DNA from: an uncultured Steroidobacter sp.
GTDB lineage: Bacteria; Pseudomonadota; Gammaproteobacteria; Steroidobacterales; Steroidobacteraceae
DNA length: 64,000 bases
Direction: 5' to 3'
Assembly (NCBI GenBank): GCA_937864115.1
Contig: CALMII010000041.1
Coordinates: 1-64,000 of the forward strand
The first letter of the stretch is position 1. Each line of letters opens with the position of its first letter. Shown piece after piece: positions 23,767 through 32,995 of the stretch. A program made the position numbers and the translations under genes. Under the pieces are notes generated by a model. That model saw only the letters and a program-made list of their open reading frames with translations. It was not told the origin of the DNA and did no database searches.

Positions 23767-24846
23767 ATGTCTCGATACGCATTGCTGCTGCAGATGACTG
23801 CAGTCACGTTCCTGGCGGTGCCTGCGCTTGCCGCGGAGTCGGCCGAACGCAGTGCATTGGCCGGGAAGATCGATGAGCGTGTGTCGGGTGCGGACTTTAC
23901 GGGAGCCGTGCTGGTGGCTCGTGGCGCGACCATCGTGCTGGACAAGGGGTACGGAAGCGCCAATCGCGAATGGAACGTGCCCAACTCGCCCGATACCCGT
24001 TTCCGCCTGGCGTCGCTCACCAAGCAGTTCACGGCCGCAGCGATCCTGTTGCTCGAAGAGCAGGGAAAGATCCGATTGCAGGATCCCGTCAGCAGGTACG
24101 TGCCCGATACGCCGGCCGCATGGAACGCCATCACCGTACTCAACCTGCTCACGCACACTTCCGGAATCCCGGACCTCACGACATTTCCGGATTTCGTCGA
24201 GATGGCGCGACGACCGACCACGCCGGAAAATCTTGTCGCCAGCTTTCGCGACCGGCCTCTCGATTTCCCGGCGGGCACCGACTTCAGATACAGCAACTCC
24301 GGCTACATTCTTCTCGGGTACATCCTGGAGAGAGTATCGGCACAGCCGTACGCGCAGTTCGTGACGAAGAACATCTTCGTTCCCCTGGGCATGAAGCACT
24401 CCGGATACGATTCGAATGCCGACGTGGTGCCCATGCGTGCTCAGGGATATGCCCGCCGCGACGGTCGCGTGATCATCGCGGACTACCTCGACATGACCGT
24501 GCCTTTCTCGGCGGGCGGCCTGTATTCGACGACGGGCGATCTGCTGCGCTGGTACCACGGCCTGTTTGACGGTCGGCTGCTCTCGGCCAGCTCACTCGAG
24601 AGAATGACGACGCCATTCAGGGGAAACTACGCATTCGGTATTGCGGCAGACGTCGACACGAACGGCAACAAGGTCCTGTGGCATGGTGGAGCCATCGACG
24701 GCTTCAGCGTCTTCTCGGCATACGTTCCCGCGGACGAATCTGCTGTCGTCGTGCTCGCGAACATGGAGGGCGCGCCGGCCAGAGCCATGGCGGCCGACAT
24801 CCTGCGCCTCGTAAACCATGCTGTTCCGGCCATGTCGGCCAACTGA
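23767..24846 (+). CDS. Beta-lactamase-fold serine hydrolase (class C-like)
   Basis: An exported serine hydrolase of 359 residues. The signal peptide (MSRYALLLQMTAVTFLAVPA, cleavage near LAA-ES) is followed by the class C/penicillin-binding fold: SxxK as Ser83-Leu-Thr-Lys86, Tyr175-Ser-Asn177, and HGG in WHGGAIDGF near residue 305. These support peptidase, esterase or beta-lactamase activity; such family members (EstB, LACTB-like) are not necessarily resistance enzymes. ATG 23767 has AGAAG about 7 nt upstream; an in-frame ATG at 23752 is an alternative. Transcribed divergently from the sulfatase, with a 210-bp shared upstream region in which I see no clear operator. Confidence 0.9.
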   Translation: MSRYALLLQMTAVTFLAVPALAAESAERSALAGKIDERVSGADFTGAVLVARGATIVLDKGYGSANREWNVPNSPDTRFRLASLTKQFTAAAILLLEEQGKIRLQDPVSRYVPDTPAAWNAITVLNLLTHTSGIPDLTTFPDFVEMARRPTTPENLVASFRDRPLDFPAGTDFRYSNSGYILLGYILERVSAQPYAQFVTKNIFVPLGMKHSGYDSNADVVPMRAQGYARRDGRVIIADYLDMTVPFSAGGLYSTTGDLLRWYHGLFDGRLLSASSLERMTTPFRGNYAFGIAADVDTNGNKVLWHGGAIDGFSVFSAYVPADESAVVVLANMEGAPARAMAADILRLVNHAVPAMSAN

Positions 24847-24850
24847 TTCG

Positions 24851-24880
24851 TCCCTTCCTCTCCGCTACGCAGAGGAGGGA
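24851..24880. repeat. GC-rich hairpin repeat, copy B5
   Basis: TCCCTTCCTCTCCGC-TAC-GCAGAGGAGGGA: a good stem-loop between the converging serine hydrolase and monooxygenase-like genes. It may terminate transcription from either side. Confidence 0.75.
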
Positions 24881-24888
24881 TCAGAGGC

Positions 24889-26022
24889 TCATCGGCCCTG
24901 CAGTAGCGTCAGCCCCGCCCGTTCATGCAGCAATGGCGATACGGACGCATGCGCCGCCAGCGTCTGCAGATCGCGCCGAGCCCGCGCAAACGTGCTGTCG
25001 ATGGCGGCTGCGTCCATCCCGGCGAGAGGCGCAAGATTCTCGACCAGCTGCAGGAGTTCTTCGACGAACAGCGCGCAGCCCGCAGCGATCTCAGCCTGCT
25101 CGTGCGGGGTCGGCGGTCCGCGGGAAATGAGCATGTCCCAGGTACGCGATGCGAGCGCGTGCAGGGCGAGATGCGCGGCGAGCCAGCGCGCCTGACTTCG
25201 CGAGTACTGACTTCGCACCGTCGCGCTGTCGGACAGCGGTGAGCCCTGTCGCAGGCTCTTCTTCGCCGCCAGCGCACCGAACGCGTCCAGCGCGTGACGC
25301 GCGATCCCCGATGCGACGGCCGCCACGGGCAGTTGCGTCAGCACGTCGAAAGGCAGGCGATACAGCAGGCCGGATTCCTGTGCGGCATCGGTGAAGACGG
25401 AGAACGTGTCGTCGGACGCTACGAAGACATCTCGCACTTCGATGTCATGGCTGCCTGTCGCGCGCATGCCCGTCGTATCCCAGGCGGGAATGATCGTCAC
25501 GTCGGCGGGCGCGAACGACATCGCGCGGATGAGCGGTTGGCCCTCGTCGTTCAATACGGGCTGACCGTTCTCGGTGACGACGCAGTTGGCCGTGAAGATC
25601 GTGGCGTAGCGTGCGCCGCTGGCGTATCGCCATCGACCGCTGGCGCGATAGCCGCCGCCGATTCGTTCGGCACGACCGCCCGGTGCGCCGGAACCGGCGA
25701 CGACGGCATCGGGCGGTGCGAACAGTTTCTGTGCCGCTGCCGGTTGCAGGTACGCGGCGAACAATCCGCCGCCGGCGCCGATCATGACGGCCCAGCCGAT
25801 CGCGCCGTCGATGACGGCCGCGGCCTCATAGAGATGCAGCGTCTGCGGCAGATCGAGTTCCGCACCTCCGTAGCGTTGCGGTACCCATACCTTGAAGAAG
25901 CCGGATTGCTTCAGCGCGTCGGCGATCTCATCGTCGAGATCCGCGGCCCGATCCGGCGCAGCGCGGTTCCTTACCAGAGATTCGATGCGATGGAGGTGCC
26001 GGTGCAGGACGTCGGAAAGCAT
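24889..26022 (-). CDS. Acyl-CoA dehydrogenase-like flavin monooxygenase
   Basis: A 377-residue protein of the acyl-CoA dehydrogenase fold. The N-terminal helices (FFKVWVPQRYGGAELDLPQT) and the beta domain (GGYRASGRWRYASGARYATI) are close to HpaH/DszC/HsaA-type flavin-dependent monooxygenases, in which the dehydrogenase Glu is replaced and reduced flavin is supplied by a separate reductase. No reductase lies nearby. Could also be a non-catalytic relative. It is transcribed in the same direction as the neighbouring kinase pair. Confidence 0.8.
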   Translation of the reverse strand: MLSDVLHRHLHRIESLVRNRAAPDRAADLDDEIADALKQSGFFKVWVPQRYGGAELDLPQTLHLYEAAAVIDGAIGWAVMIGAGGGLFAAYLQPAAAQKLFAPPDAVVAGSGAPGGRAERIGGGYRASGRWRYASGARYATIFTANCVVTENGQPVLNDEGQPLIRAMSFAPADVTIIPAWDTTGMRATGSHDIEVRDVFVASDDTFSVFTDAAQESGLLYRLPFDVLTQLPVAAVASGIARHALDAFGALAAKKSLRQGSPLSDSATVRSQYSRSQARWLAAHLALHALASRTWDMLISRGPPTPHEQAEIAAGCALFVEELLQLVENLAPLAGMDAAAIDSTFARARRDLQTLAAHASVSPLLHERAGLTLLQGR

Positions 26023-26023
26023 G

Positions 26024-26452
26024 TCAGGGCGCGATGTTGAGGCCGAGCCAGTAGGCGCTCAGTCGCTTCGCCCAGGTGGTGAAGTCGGCGAACTCGAGCG
26101 GTTTGTTGACGAAGCTGTTGGCGCCGCAGCGATAGCTGTGCAGGCGGTCGCGGTCTTCGTCCGACGAAGTGAACATCACCACCGGCAGCAGTTTCGTGTG
26201 CGGTTCGCTGCGCAGCCGCTGCAGCACGTCCAGGCCCGACAGCTTCGGCAGGTTGATGTCGAGCAGCACCAGCGCGGGCAGACCCTTCGGACGATCGCTG
26301 AACTCGCCGCTGCGGAACAGGTAGTCGACCGCCTGCTGGCCGTCGCGCACCACGTCGATGTCCGCCGGCGCGTTCGCCTTGCGCAGCGCGCGCAGCATCA
26401 GCAGTTCGTCGTGAGGATTGTCTTCGACCAGCAGCACGGTTCGGGAAGTCAC
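26024..26452 (-). CDS. Single-domain response regulator (Rcp1-like)
   Basis: A 142-residue receiver protein without an output domain. The phospho-acceptor is Asp65 in LVLLDINLP, with the acidic pair Glu10/Asp11 at the N-terminus and Lys in SFVNKPLEF. The longer alpha4-beta5 segment is that of Rcp1/phytochrome-type receivers. Its start codon overlaps the stop of the PAS histidine kinase (ATGA), so it is the kinase's direct partner. Confidence 0.93.
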   Translation of the reverse strand: MTSRTVLLVEDNPHDELLMLRALRKANAPADIDVVRDGQQAVDYLFRSGEFSDRPKGLPALVLLDINLPKLSGLDVLQRLRSEPHTKLLPVVMFTSSDEDRDRLHSYRCGANSFVNKPLEFADFTTWAKRLSAYWLGLNIAP

Positions 26453-28386
26453 GATTTTTTCTCTTCTTCGGCGGCACTCGTCTGTTCGTTCGACAGCGGC
26501 AGGCTGAAGCGGAAGATCGCGCCCTGGCCCGGCAGGCCGGTACCGGAGACCTTGCCGCCGTGACGATGGACGATGCGCTGCACGGTCGCAAGGCCGATGC
26601 CGAGTCCCACGAATTCATCCTGACGATGCAGTCGCTGGAACGGCTGGAACAGTTTCTCGGCGTGTTCCATGCGGAAGCCTGCACCGTTGTCCTCGATGCA
26701 GACCGTGAGTTCGGCTTCCGTGCGTTGCGCATACACCCGCAGCGCGGCGTCAGCGCGGTTGGCGGTGTATTTCCAGGCGTTGCCGAGCAGGTTGCGCATC
26801 ACGACGTCGAGCATGCGCGAGTCGCCGTGCACGCGCAGTTCCGGTTCGATGCTCCAGGTCACCCGGCGAGCGGGCTCGACCAGTGTCATATCGCGCAGCA
26901 CCTTCTCCGCGAGCGCCGACAGGTCGACGTCGTCGTGTCGCAGCGTGCCGCGCGTACTGCGCGACAGTGTGAGCAGGCCTTCGATGATCTCGCCCAGATG
27001 CCGGCTGCCGTCGATGACGTGCTGCAGATATTCATGCGCCTGCGCCGGCAGCGAATTGCCATGGTCTTCGATCAACGCATCGCAGAAACCCAGGATGGCG
27101 CGCAGCGGTGCACGCAGGTCGTGCGACACGGTGTAGGCAAAGCTTTCCAGTTCCTGGTTGGCCGCACTCAGTTCCGCCGTGCGCTGCTGCACGCGCCGTT
27201 CGAGATCGGCATTCACGCGCTTCACCTGTTCTTCGGCGCGCCTGGTTTCGGTGATGTCCTGCGTGACGCCGATCACGCGTACCGGCCGGCCGTCAGCGTC
27301 GAAAGTCACGTGCACGTGCGATGAAATCCAGTGCACGTCGCCGCTGGCATGCCGGACCCGGAAGGCAGCGGTGGCGCGGTCTTTGCGCGTCGATTCCTGC
27401 AGCTGGCGTTGGAACCGCTGTCGTGTCCGGTCGCGATCCTGTTCGTACAGGCGGGCGAGACAGTGTTCGATGGTCAGCGTCGATGCATTCACGTCGAAGT
27501 GCGCCCGCGCGCGGTCGTCGAGATGAATGAGGTTCTGTGCGACGTCGTAGCTCCAGGTGCCGAGTTCGGCGGCGGACAGCGCCATGCGATAACGCTGGCC
27601 CAGTTCTTCCCTTTCGGCTTCGGTTTCCCGGCGCGCCGTGATGTCCATGCTGGTGCCGGTGATCAGGCCGGCGTTCGGATCGGCGGCGTCCGGATAGACG
27701 CGCCAGTGGATGGCCTGCCAGCGATAGCTGCCGTCGCGCTGCCGCACGCGGTGTTCGGTCACGTAACGGCCATCGCTGAGCGGCATCTGCAGCGACAGGG
27801 CGCGCTCGAAATCCTGCGGATGAATGTGATCCTGCGGGCGATAGCCGTGCACTTCATTGGCATCGAGATCGAGGTGACGACGCGTGCGGTCGTCGGCCGT
27901 CAGATCGTAGTCCGGCAGCTTGAGACGCCAGATACCGACATCGGCGGAATCGAGCGCGAGCTGCAGGTGTTCTTCCTGCAGCCGCAGTTCATCCGTCGCA
28001 CGACGCAGATCTTCGACGTCGGTGGTGGTACCGACCCACTGGACGATATCGCCGGCGTCGTTGCGTACCGGAACGGCGCGCGTGACGCAGCGGGCGTACG
28101 TGCCGTCGTGACGCCGCATGCGGAATTCGCATTCGAAGGGCTGGCCTTCGGCGAGCCTTGCGCGGGCCAGTTCCCTGAGCGGTCGATCGTCGGGATGAAA
28201 GCAGTCGCCGAGTCCGCTGCCGAGCAACTGCTCGCGCGGCACTCCCGTAAAGAGAACGCATTGGCGGTTGACGAATTCGATGCCGCCGCTGGGCGCGGCC
28301 ACCCAGGCCATCGTCGGCAGGAAATCGATCGATTGATGAGGGTCGTCCGCCGCCCCCGTCTCGACTGTCGGTGTTGAAGTCGCCAT
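26449..28386 (-). CDS. PAS-domain sensor histidine kinase
   Basis: A soluble kinase of about 645 residues. Three PAS/PAC units lie in the first 390 residues (SIDFLPTMAWVAAPSGGIEF; then LALDSADVGIWRL; then MALSAAELGTWSY), the second ending with a PAC-like CIxWxxxP region. A short coiled coil (VNADLERRVQQRTAELSAAN) leads to HisKA with YTVSHDLRAPLRAILGF and HATPase_c with DNGAGF and GLGIGLATV. No membrane helix, so the signal is cytosolic. Start at ATG 28386 has GGAG at good distance; upstream GTG 28416 would lengthen it. The receiver gene overlaps by 4 bp. Confidence 0.9.
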   Translation of the reverse strand: MATSTPTVETGAADDPHQSIDFLPTMAWVAAPSGGIEFVNRQCVLFTGVPREQLLGSGLGDCFHPDDRPLRELARARLAEGQPFECEFRMRRHDGTYARCVTRAVPVRNDAGDIVQWVGTTTDVEDLRRATDELRLQEEHLQLALDSADVGIWRLKLPDYDLTADDRTRRHLDLDANEVHGYRPQDHIHPQDFERALSLQMPLSDGRYVTEHRVRQRDGSYRWQAIHWRVYPDAADPNAGLITGTSMDITARRETEAEREELGQRYRMALSAAELGTWSYDVAQNLIHLDDRARAHFDVNASTLTIEHCLARLYEQDRDRTRQRFQRQLQESTRKDRATAAFRVRHASGDVHWISSHVHVTFDADGRPVRVIGVTQDITETRRAEEQVKRVNADLERRVQQRTAELSAANQELESFAYTVSHDLRAPLRAILGFCDALIEDHGNSLPAQAHEYLQHVIDGSRHLGEIIEGLLTLSRSTRGTLRHDDVDLSALAEKVLRDMTLVEPARRVTWSIEPELRVHGDSRMLDVVMRNLLGNAWKYTANRADAALRVYAQRTEAELTVCIEDNGAGFRMEHAEKLFQPFQRLHRQDEFVGLGIGLATVQRIVHRHGGKVSGTGLPGQGAIFRFSLPLSNEQTSAAEEEKKS

Positions 28387-28633
28387 CCTGGCTCCACGTT
28401 GCATTGGAACCGTCACTCGTTGGACTCCCCCTCGGCGACCGCATTGTAAACACAGTTCGCGGCGCGGGAGGACTGGCGCGGAGACGAGATCGCCGAGTTT
28501 CCATTGGTGCTGGCGTCCCCTGCAGCCGCCCTAAGGCGATCCCTCATTCGCCCCGCTGTGGTTTCAAGTCGTCCTGTCCGTAGTCGATACCGGAGGCACA
28601 TCGGAGCATCCGATAGCCATCGACAGGTCGATC

Positions 28634-30688
28634 ATGCAAGACAGGAAACGTCACAGTCTGCGCACGCGGGTCCTCGCGGTCATCGTGTCGTTCGTGCTCG
28701 TGGGTTTCATTGCCACCATTGCGGTGCTCACCTATCAGGCGAGTTCGATGCAGAAGAAGGTGGCGCTGCAGTACGCCCAGCAGCTGGCGCGCAGCAACGG
28801 CGGCGACGTGGCGTCCCGTCTCGAACAGGCGCTCGATGCCGCACGCTCGGTGGCGCATGCGCTCGGCGGCATGCAGTCGGCGGGACTCGCCGATCGCGCC
28901 GCCGCCGATGCGATCCTGAAGAGCGTGCTCGACGGCAATCGGGAATTCCTCGGCGTATGGACCGGCTGGGAGCCGAATGCATTCGACGGCAGGGACAGCC
29001 AGTTCGTCGGCAAGCCGGGCCACGATGCGACGGGCCGCTACGTGACGTACTGGAATCGCGCCGGTGGGCAGATCCAGTCGGAACCGCTGGTCGACTACGA
29101 CAAGGATGGCGCCGGCGACTACTACCAGCTGGCGAAGAAGAGCGGCAACGAAACCATTCTCGAACCCTACAGCTACAGCATCGGCGGTCGCGACGTGCTG
29201 ATGACCAGCCTCGCCGTGCCGATCCGCGTCGGCGGCAGGATCGTCGGCGTGGCGGGTGTCGACATCGCGCTGGCCGATCTGCAGGACACCATCAGCAAGA
29301 TCCGCGTCTACGACACGGGTTATGCCAGCCTGATTTCCTACGGCGGCCTCTACGTCAGCGACATCGATGCCGCCAATGTCGGCAAGCATCTCGGCAGCGA
29401 TGCGGCCGCCGACGTGACGCAGATCGGCGCGGGCGTCGAATTCAGCCGCACCTTCGACAGCGACGTGCTGCACACCGAGGTGACCCGTCTCTATGCGCCG
29501 GTGCGCATCGGCGGTGTCGTCACGCCGTGGTCGTTTGCGATCACGGTGCCGGAAGAGCGCATCCTGGTCGACGTCAACCGGCTGCGTAATACCGCGATCG
29601 TCCTCGGGCTGCTGAGCATCGTGGCCGTCTCGCTGGGCCAGAGCATCGTGCTCGACCGCCTGGTGCTGAAGCCCGTCGGCGGCGAGCCGGAGGATGCGGC
29701 GAACATCGCCAACACCGTGGCGCGCGGCGACCTGACGGTGCGCATCGCCGTGCGCGACGGCGACTCCACGAGCCTGATGGCGGCGCTCAGGAACATGCAG
29801 ACGCAGCTGTCGGGCGTGGTCTCCACGGTGCGCGGCAATGCCGATCGCGTCGCCATTTCCAGTTCGCAGATCGCGCAGGGCAACGACGATCTTTCCAGTC
29901 GTACGCAGGAACAGGCCTCGGCGCTCGAAGAAACCGCGGCCAGCATGGAAGAGATGACCGCCACCGTGAAACAGACTGCCGACAACGCGCGCCAGGCCAA
30001 CCAGCTCGCCATCGGCGTGCGCAGCCAGGCGGACGACGGCGGCGCCATCGTGGCGCAGACCATCAGTGCAATGAGCGCGATCAACGAGGCGAGCAAGCGC
30101 ATTGCCGACATCATCAGCGTGATCGACGAGATCGCGTTCCAGACCAACCTGCTGGCGCTCAATGCCGCAGTGGAAGCCGCGCGTGCCGGCGAGCAGGGTC
30201 GCGGGTTCGCCGTGGTCGCCTCCGAAGTGCGCAACCTGGCGCAGCGCAGCGCCAGCGCGGCGAAGGAGATCAAGGGGCTGATCGAGGATTCGGTGAGCAA
30301 GGTCACCGTGGGATCGGCGCTGGTGGATCGCTCGGGCAAGGCGCTCGCCGACATCGTCGGCAGCGTCAAGAAGCTGACTGACGTGGTCGCGGAAATCTCC
30401 GCGGCCAGCCAGGAGCAGGCGGCCGGCATCGATCAGGTCAACAACGCCATCACCCAGATGGACCAGACGACGCAGCAGAACGCGGCGCTCGTCGAAGAGA
30501 GCGCCGCGGCGGCGGAGAGTCTCAAGGATCAGGCGCAGCGGCTGGTGCAGGCCGCGGCCGTCTTCAAACTGACGGAGGAGCAGATTGCCGCGATGGGCGC
30601 GGCGGAGCTTCGCGAACTTCCTGCGCCTGTCGCGACGAATCCCGTCCGCAACATCGTGCGGCCGCAGTTCGGGCGGCGCTCGGCCTGA
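28634..30688 (+). CDS. Methyl-accepting chemotaxis protein (dCache sensor)
   Basis: A 684-residue chemoreceptor. Membrane helix 1 at about 14-36, then a periplasmic double-Cache sensor of about 270 residues (GRYVTYWNRAGGQIQSEPLV; VPIRVGGRIVGVAGVDIAL are the typical strands), membrane helix 2 at about 315-335, HAMP, and a cytoplasmic signalling domain with the hairpin tip EIAFQTNLLALNAAVEAARAG. dCache domains bind amino acids, amines or purines in characterised members. The C-terminus lacks a pentapeptide CheR tether. Divergent from the PAS kinase. Confidence 0.95.
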   Translation: MQDRKRHSLRTRVLAVIVSFVLVGFIATIAVLTYQASSMQKKVALQYAQQLARSNGGDVASRLEQALDAARSVAHALGGMQSAGLADRAAADAILKSVLDGNREFLGVWTGWEPNAFDGRDSQFVGKPGHDATGRYVTYWNRAGGQIQSEPLVDYDKDGAGDYYQLAKKSGNETILEPYSYSIGGRDVLMTSLAVPIRVGGRIVGVAGVDIALADLQDTISKIRVYDTGYASLISYGGLYVSDIDAANVGKHLGSDAAADVTQIGAGVEFSRTFDSDVLHTEVTRLYAPVRIGGVVTPWSFAITVPEERILVDVNRLRNTAIVLGLLSIVAVSLGQSIVLDRLVLKPVGGEPEDAANIANTVARGDLTVRIAVRDGDSTSLMAALRNMQTQLSGVVSTVRGNADRVAISSSQIAQGNDDLSSRTQEQASALEETAASMEEMTATVKQTADNARQANQLAIGVRSQADDGGAIVAQTISAMSAINEASKRIADIISVIDEIAFQTNLLALNAAVEAARAGEQGRGFAVVASEVRNLAQRSASAAKEIKGLIEDSVSKVTVGSALVDRSGKALADIVGSVKKLTDVVAEISAASQEQAAGIDQVNNAITQMDQTTQQNAALVEESAAAAESLKDQAQRLVQAAAVFKLTEEQIAAMGAAELRELPAPVATNPVRNIVRPQFGRRSA

Positions 30689-30714
30689 CGTTTTCGCGGC
30701 CTCGTGGCCGCGGG

Positions 30715-31332
30715 TCAGCGGCGGCGTTTCGCCGCCGGCCTGCCGACGGCTTTGCCTGACTGGCTCATCGACGGCGTCACGATCAGCCGGTCATGGATCT
30801 CGGCGATCTGTTCGATGGGCAACGGCTTTTCCTGACGCAACCACCACGCGAGCAGCTCGATGGTGGAGCTCACGGCGAAGACCACGGCGAGATCGGCCGG
30901 CAGCCAGCTTCCGGGAAGTTCCTTCTGCTTCGCCAGTGCGCGCGCACTGCTCAGCAATTCCTCGCGCAACGCGCTCGCGGCGCCGCCCGTCAGCAGCGTC
31001 GACCACAACTGCCGGTGTTCATCGACATACGTGAACAGCGCGACCGATGCCGCGCGCGTATCGCTGGCCTCGATGTTCGGCCAGCCGAGTTCGACGAAAC
31101 GCCGCATCTGTTCCGCGGCAATCTCATCCAGCAGCGCTTCCTTCGTCGTGTGATGACGGAAGAAGGTGGTGTACGACACCTCGGCCTGCGCGGCGATGTC
31201 GCGGATGCTGATGTCTTCCAGCGCCTTGCGTTCCAGCAGTTCCAGCAGGGCGCGGCGCAGGGCCTCGCGGGTGCGGACGGCGCGGGCATCCTGCGCGGCG
31301 GACAGATGCGGTCTATGCGTTTTGTGCAACAC
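30715..31332 (-). CDS. TetR-family transcriptional regulator
   Basis: A 205-residue regulator with the N-terminal TetR helix-turn-helix (REALRRALLELLERKALEDI, then SIRDIAAQAEVSYTTFFRHH). The ligand-binding half is diverse. The GTG start at 31332 is immediately next to the direct repeats before the P450 gene, and the gene is divergent from P450/ferredoxin, so it very likely represses them and itself. Ligand unknown. Confidence 0.88.
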   Translation of the reverse strand: MLHKTHRPHLSAAQDARAVRTREALRRALLELLERKALEDISIRDIAAQAEVSYTTFFRHHTTKEALLDEIAAEQMRRFVELGWPNIEASDTRAASVALFTYVDEHRQLWSTLLTGGAASALREELLSSARALAKQKELPGSWLPADLAVVFAVSSTIELLAWWLRQEKPLPIEQIAEIHDRLIVTPSMSQSGKAVGRPAAKRRR

Positions 31333-31372
31333 GGTATTGCATATGAAATAGTGTATTGCTTATCTTATACCG
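31333..31372. promoter_or_regulatory. TetR/P450 divergent control region with direct repeats
   Basis: GTATTGC occurs at 31334-31340 and 31353-31359, 19 bp apart, in an AT-rich block. TTGCAT (31337-31342) and TTATCT (31360-31365) are 17 bp apart and could be the P450 promoter; the repeats overlap them, as expected for a repressor site. Confidence 0.5.
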
Positions 31373-31423
31373 CGAGTTCCCGCGGCCGGTCGCGGGATGG
31401 CGGATGCAACGGGGGAATCGAAC

Positions 31424-32965
31424 ATGTCTACGTCGACTGACGGCGCTGTCTGCTGGGATCCCTACCGGCCCGATTTCTGGATGGACCCGTATCCGGTGTT
31501 CCGGCGCCTGCGCGAGGAAGCGCCGCTCTATTACAACGAGCAGTACGACTTCTACGCGGTCAGCCGCTTCGCGGATGTCGAGGCCTGCTTCAACAACAGG
31601 GAGGTCTTCAGCTCGGCACGCGGCGACGTACTCGAGTACATCAAGTCCGACATGGACATTCCCGGCGGCATGTTCATCTGGGAGGACCCGCCGCTGCACA
31701 CCGTGCATCGCAGCGTGCTGACGCGCGTGTTCACGCCGAAGCGCATGAATGCGCTGGAAGACCAGATCCGCGCCTACTGCGTGCGCTGCCTCGATCCGCT
31801 GGTGGGCGCAGGCGGCTTCGACTTCATCACCGATTTCGGCGCCGAGATGCCGATGCGCGTCATCGGCATGCTGCTCGGCATTCCCGAGCAGGACCAGGCG
31901 GCGATCCGCGAACGAGTCGACGCGGCGCTGCGTACCGAAGCCGGCAAGCCGATGGAAGTCGGCCAGGCCGTCTATCACGGCGAAGGCTTCGAGGATTACA
32001 TCGACTGGCGCGCGAAGAATCCGTCCGACGATCTCATGACGGAACTGCTGCACGTCGAGTTCGTCGATGAGACCGGCACGAAACGCAAGCTCAAGCGCGA
32101 GGAAATCCTGGTGTTCGTCAACATCCTCGCCGGCGCGGGCAATGAGACCACGACGCGACTGATCGGCTGGACCGGCAAGATCCTCAGCGACAACCCCGAG
32201 CAGCGCGCGATCCTGGTCGGGAATCCCGCACTCATCCCGAACGCCGTCGAAGAACTGCTGCGCTACGAACCGCCCGGTCCCTCGGTGGCCCGGTACGTGA
32301 AGTCGGACATCGAGATTCACGGCCGCAAGGTGCCGGCCGGCAGCGCCATGCTGATGCTCGTGGCCTCGGCGAATCGCGATCATCGCCGCTATCCCGACGG
32401 CGATGTCTTCGACGTGCGTCGCGAAGGGCCGCCGCACATCACGTTCGGTCGCGGCATCCATGCGTGTCTCGGCTCTGCACTCGCGCGCGTCGAAGGACGC
32501 GTGGCCATCGAAGAACTGCTCAGGCGCTTCCCGCACTGGACCGTCGATCTCGACAACGCGAAGCTTTCTTCGACGTCGACCGTGCGCGGCTGGGACAACC
32601 TGCCGGCGATCACGCAACACGGTGGCGCGCGCAGGACCAGCGCCGCAGCTCAGGCGGTCGCGGCGCCGAAGCCCGAGGGCGAGACCTGGGATCTGGTACT
32701 CGCCACCCCGATGGGTCCGCAGCCCATGACGATGACTTTCGCGAGAAACGGCGCAACGTTCGCCGGCGCGATCAAGGGTGAAATGGGCGTGCAGGACATC
32801 AGCGGCAAGATTGCCGGCAACACGCTGTCCTGGGCGCTGAGTCTCACCAAACCGGTGTCGATCAAGCTCGGTTTCGAAGCCAACGTGCAGGGCGATGAGA
32901 TGACGGGCAAGGTCAAGCTCGGCATGTTCGGCTCGGCGGGCCTGACCGGAAAGCGCGTCGGCTGA
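31424..32965 (+). CDS. Cytochrome P450 with C-terminal beta-type extension
   Basis: A bacterial class I P450 of 513 residues. The I-helix has AGAGNETT (236-243), the ExxR pair is Glu277-Arg280, and the haem ligand is Cys348 in FGRGIHACLG. After the normal end near residue 400 there are about 93 extra residues (421-513) that read as beta strands with glycine turns (MTMTFARNGATFAGAIKGEM; VKLGMFGSAGLTGKRV). This C-terminal unit resembles a small domain seen on its own in alpha- and gammaproteobacterial proteins but is unusual on a P450. The GNETT type I-helix is typical of lipid/steroid-type P450s. GGGGGA lies 7 nt before ATG 31424. Its electron donor is the ferredoxin 30 nt downstream. Confidence 0.93.
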   Translation: MSTSTDGAVCWDPYRPDFWMDPYPVFRRLREEAPLYYNEQYDFYAVSRFADVEACFNNREVFSSARGDVLEYIKSDMDIPGGMFIWEDPPLHTVHRSVLTRVFTPKRMNALEDQIRAYCVRCLDPLVGAGGFDFITDFGAEMPMRVIGMLLGIPEQDQAAIRERVDAALRTEAGKPMEVGQAVYHGEGFEDYIDWRAKNPSDDLMTELLHVEFVDETGTKRKLKREEILVFVNILAGAGNETTTRLIGWTGKILSDNPEQRAILVGNPALIPNAVEELLRYEPPGPSVARYVKSDIEIHGRKVPAGSAMLMLVASANRDHRRYPDGDVFDVRREGPPHITFGRGIHACLGSALARVEGRVAIEELLRRFPHWTVDLDNAKLSSTSTVRGWDNLPAITQHGGARRTSAAAQAVAAPKPEGETWDLVLATPMGPQPMTMTFARNGATFAGAIKGEMGVQDISGKIAGNTLSWALSLTKPVSIKLGFEANVQGDEMTGKVKLGMFGSAGLTGKRVG

Positions 32966-32995
32966 CGCCGTCGCTGCGCACCAGGAGCAACATCG

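Noticed and set aside
24889..26022. Ordinary acyl-CoA dehydrogenase of fatty acid oxidation
   Set aside because: The beta domain and N-terminal segments fit flavin monooxygenases of the HpaH/DszC type better, and no beta-oxidation genes are beside it.
30695..30712. Rho-independent terminator after the chemoreceptor gene
   Set aside because: A 7-bp stem with TCGT loop is present, but the T run lies on the wrong side and no U tract follows in either direction.
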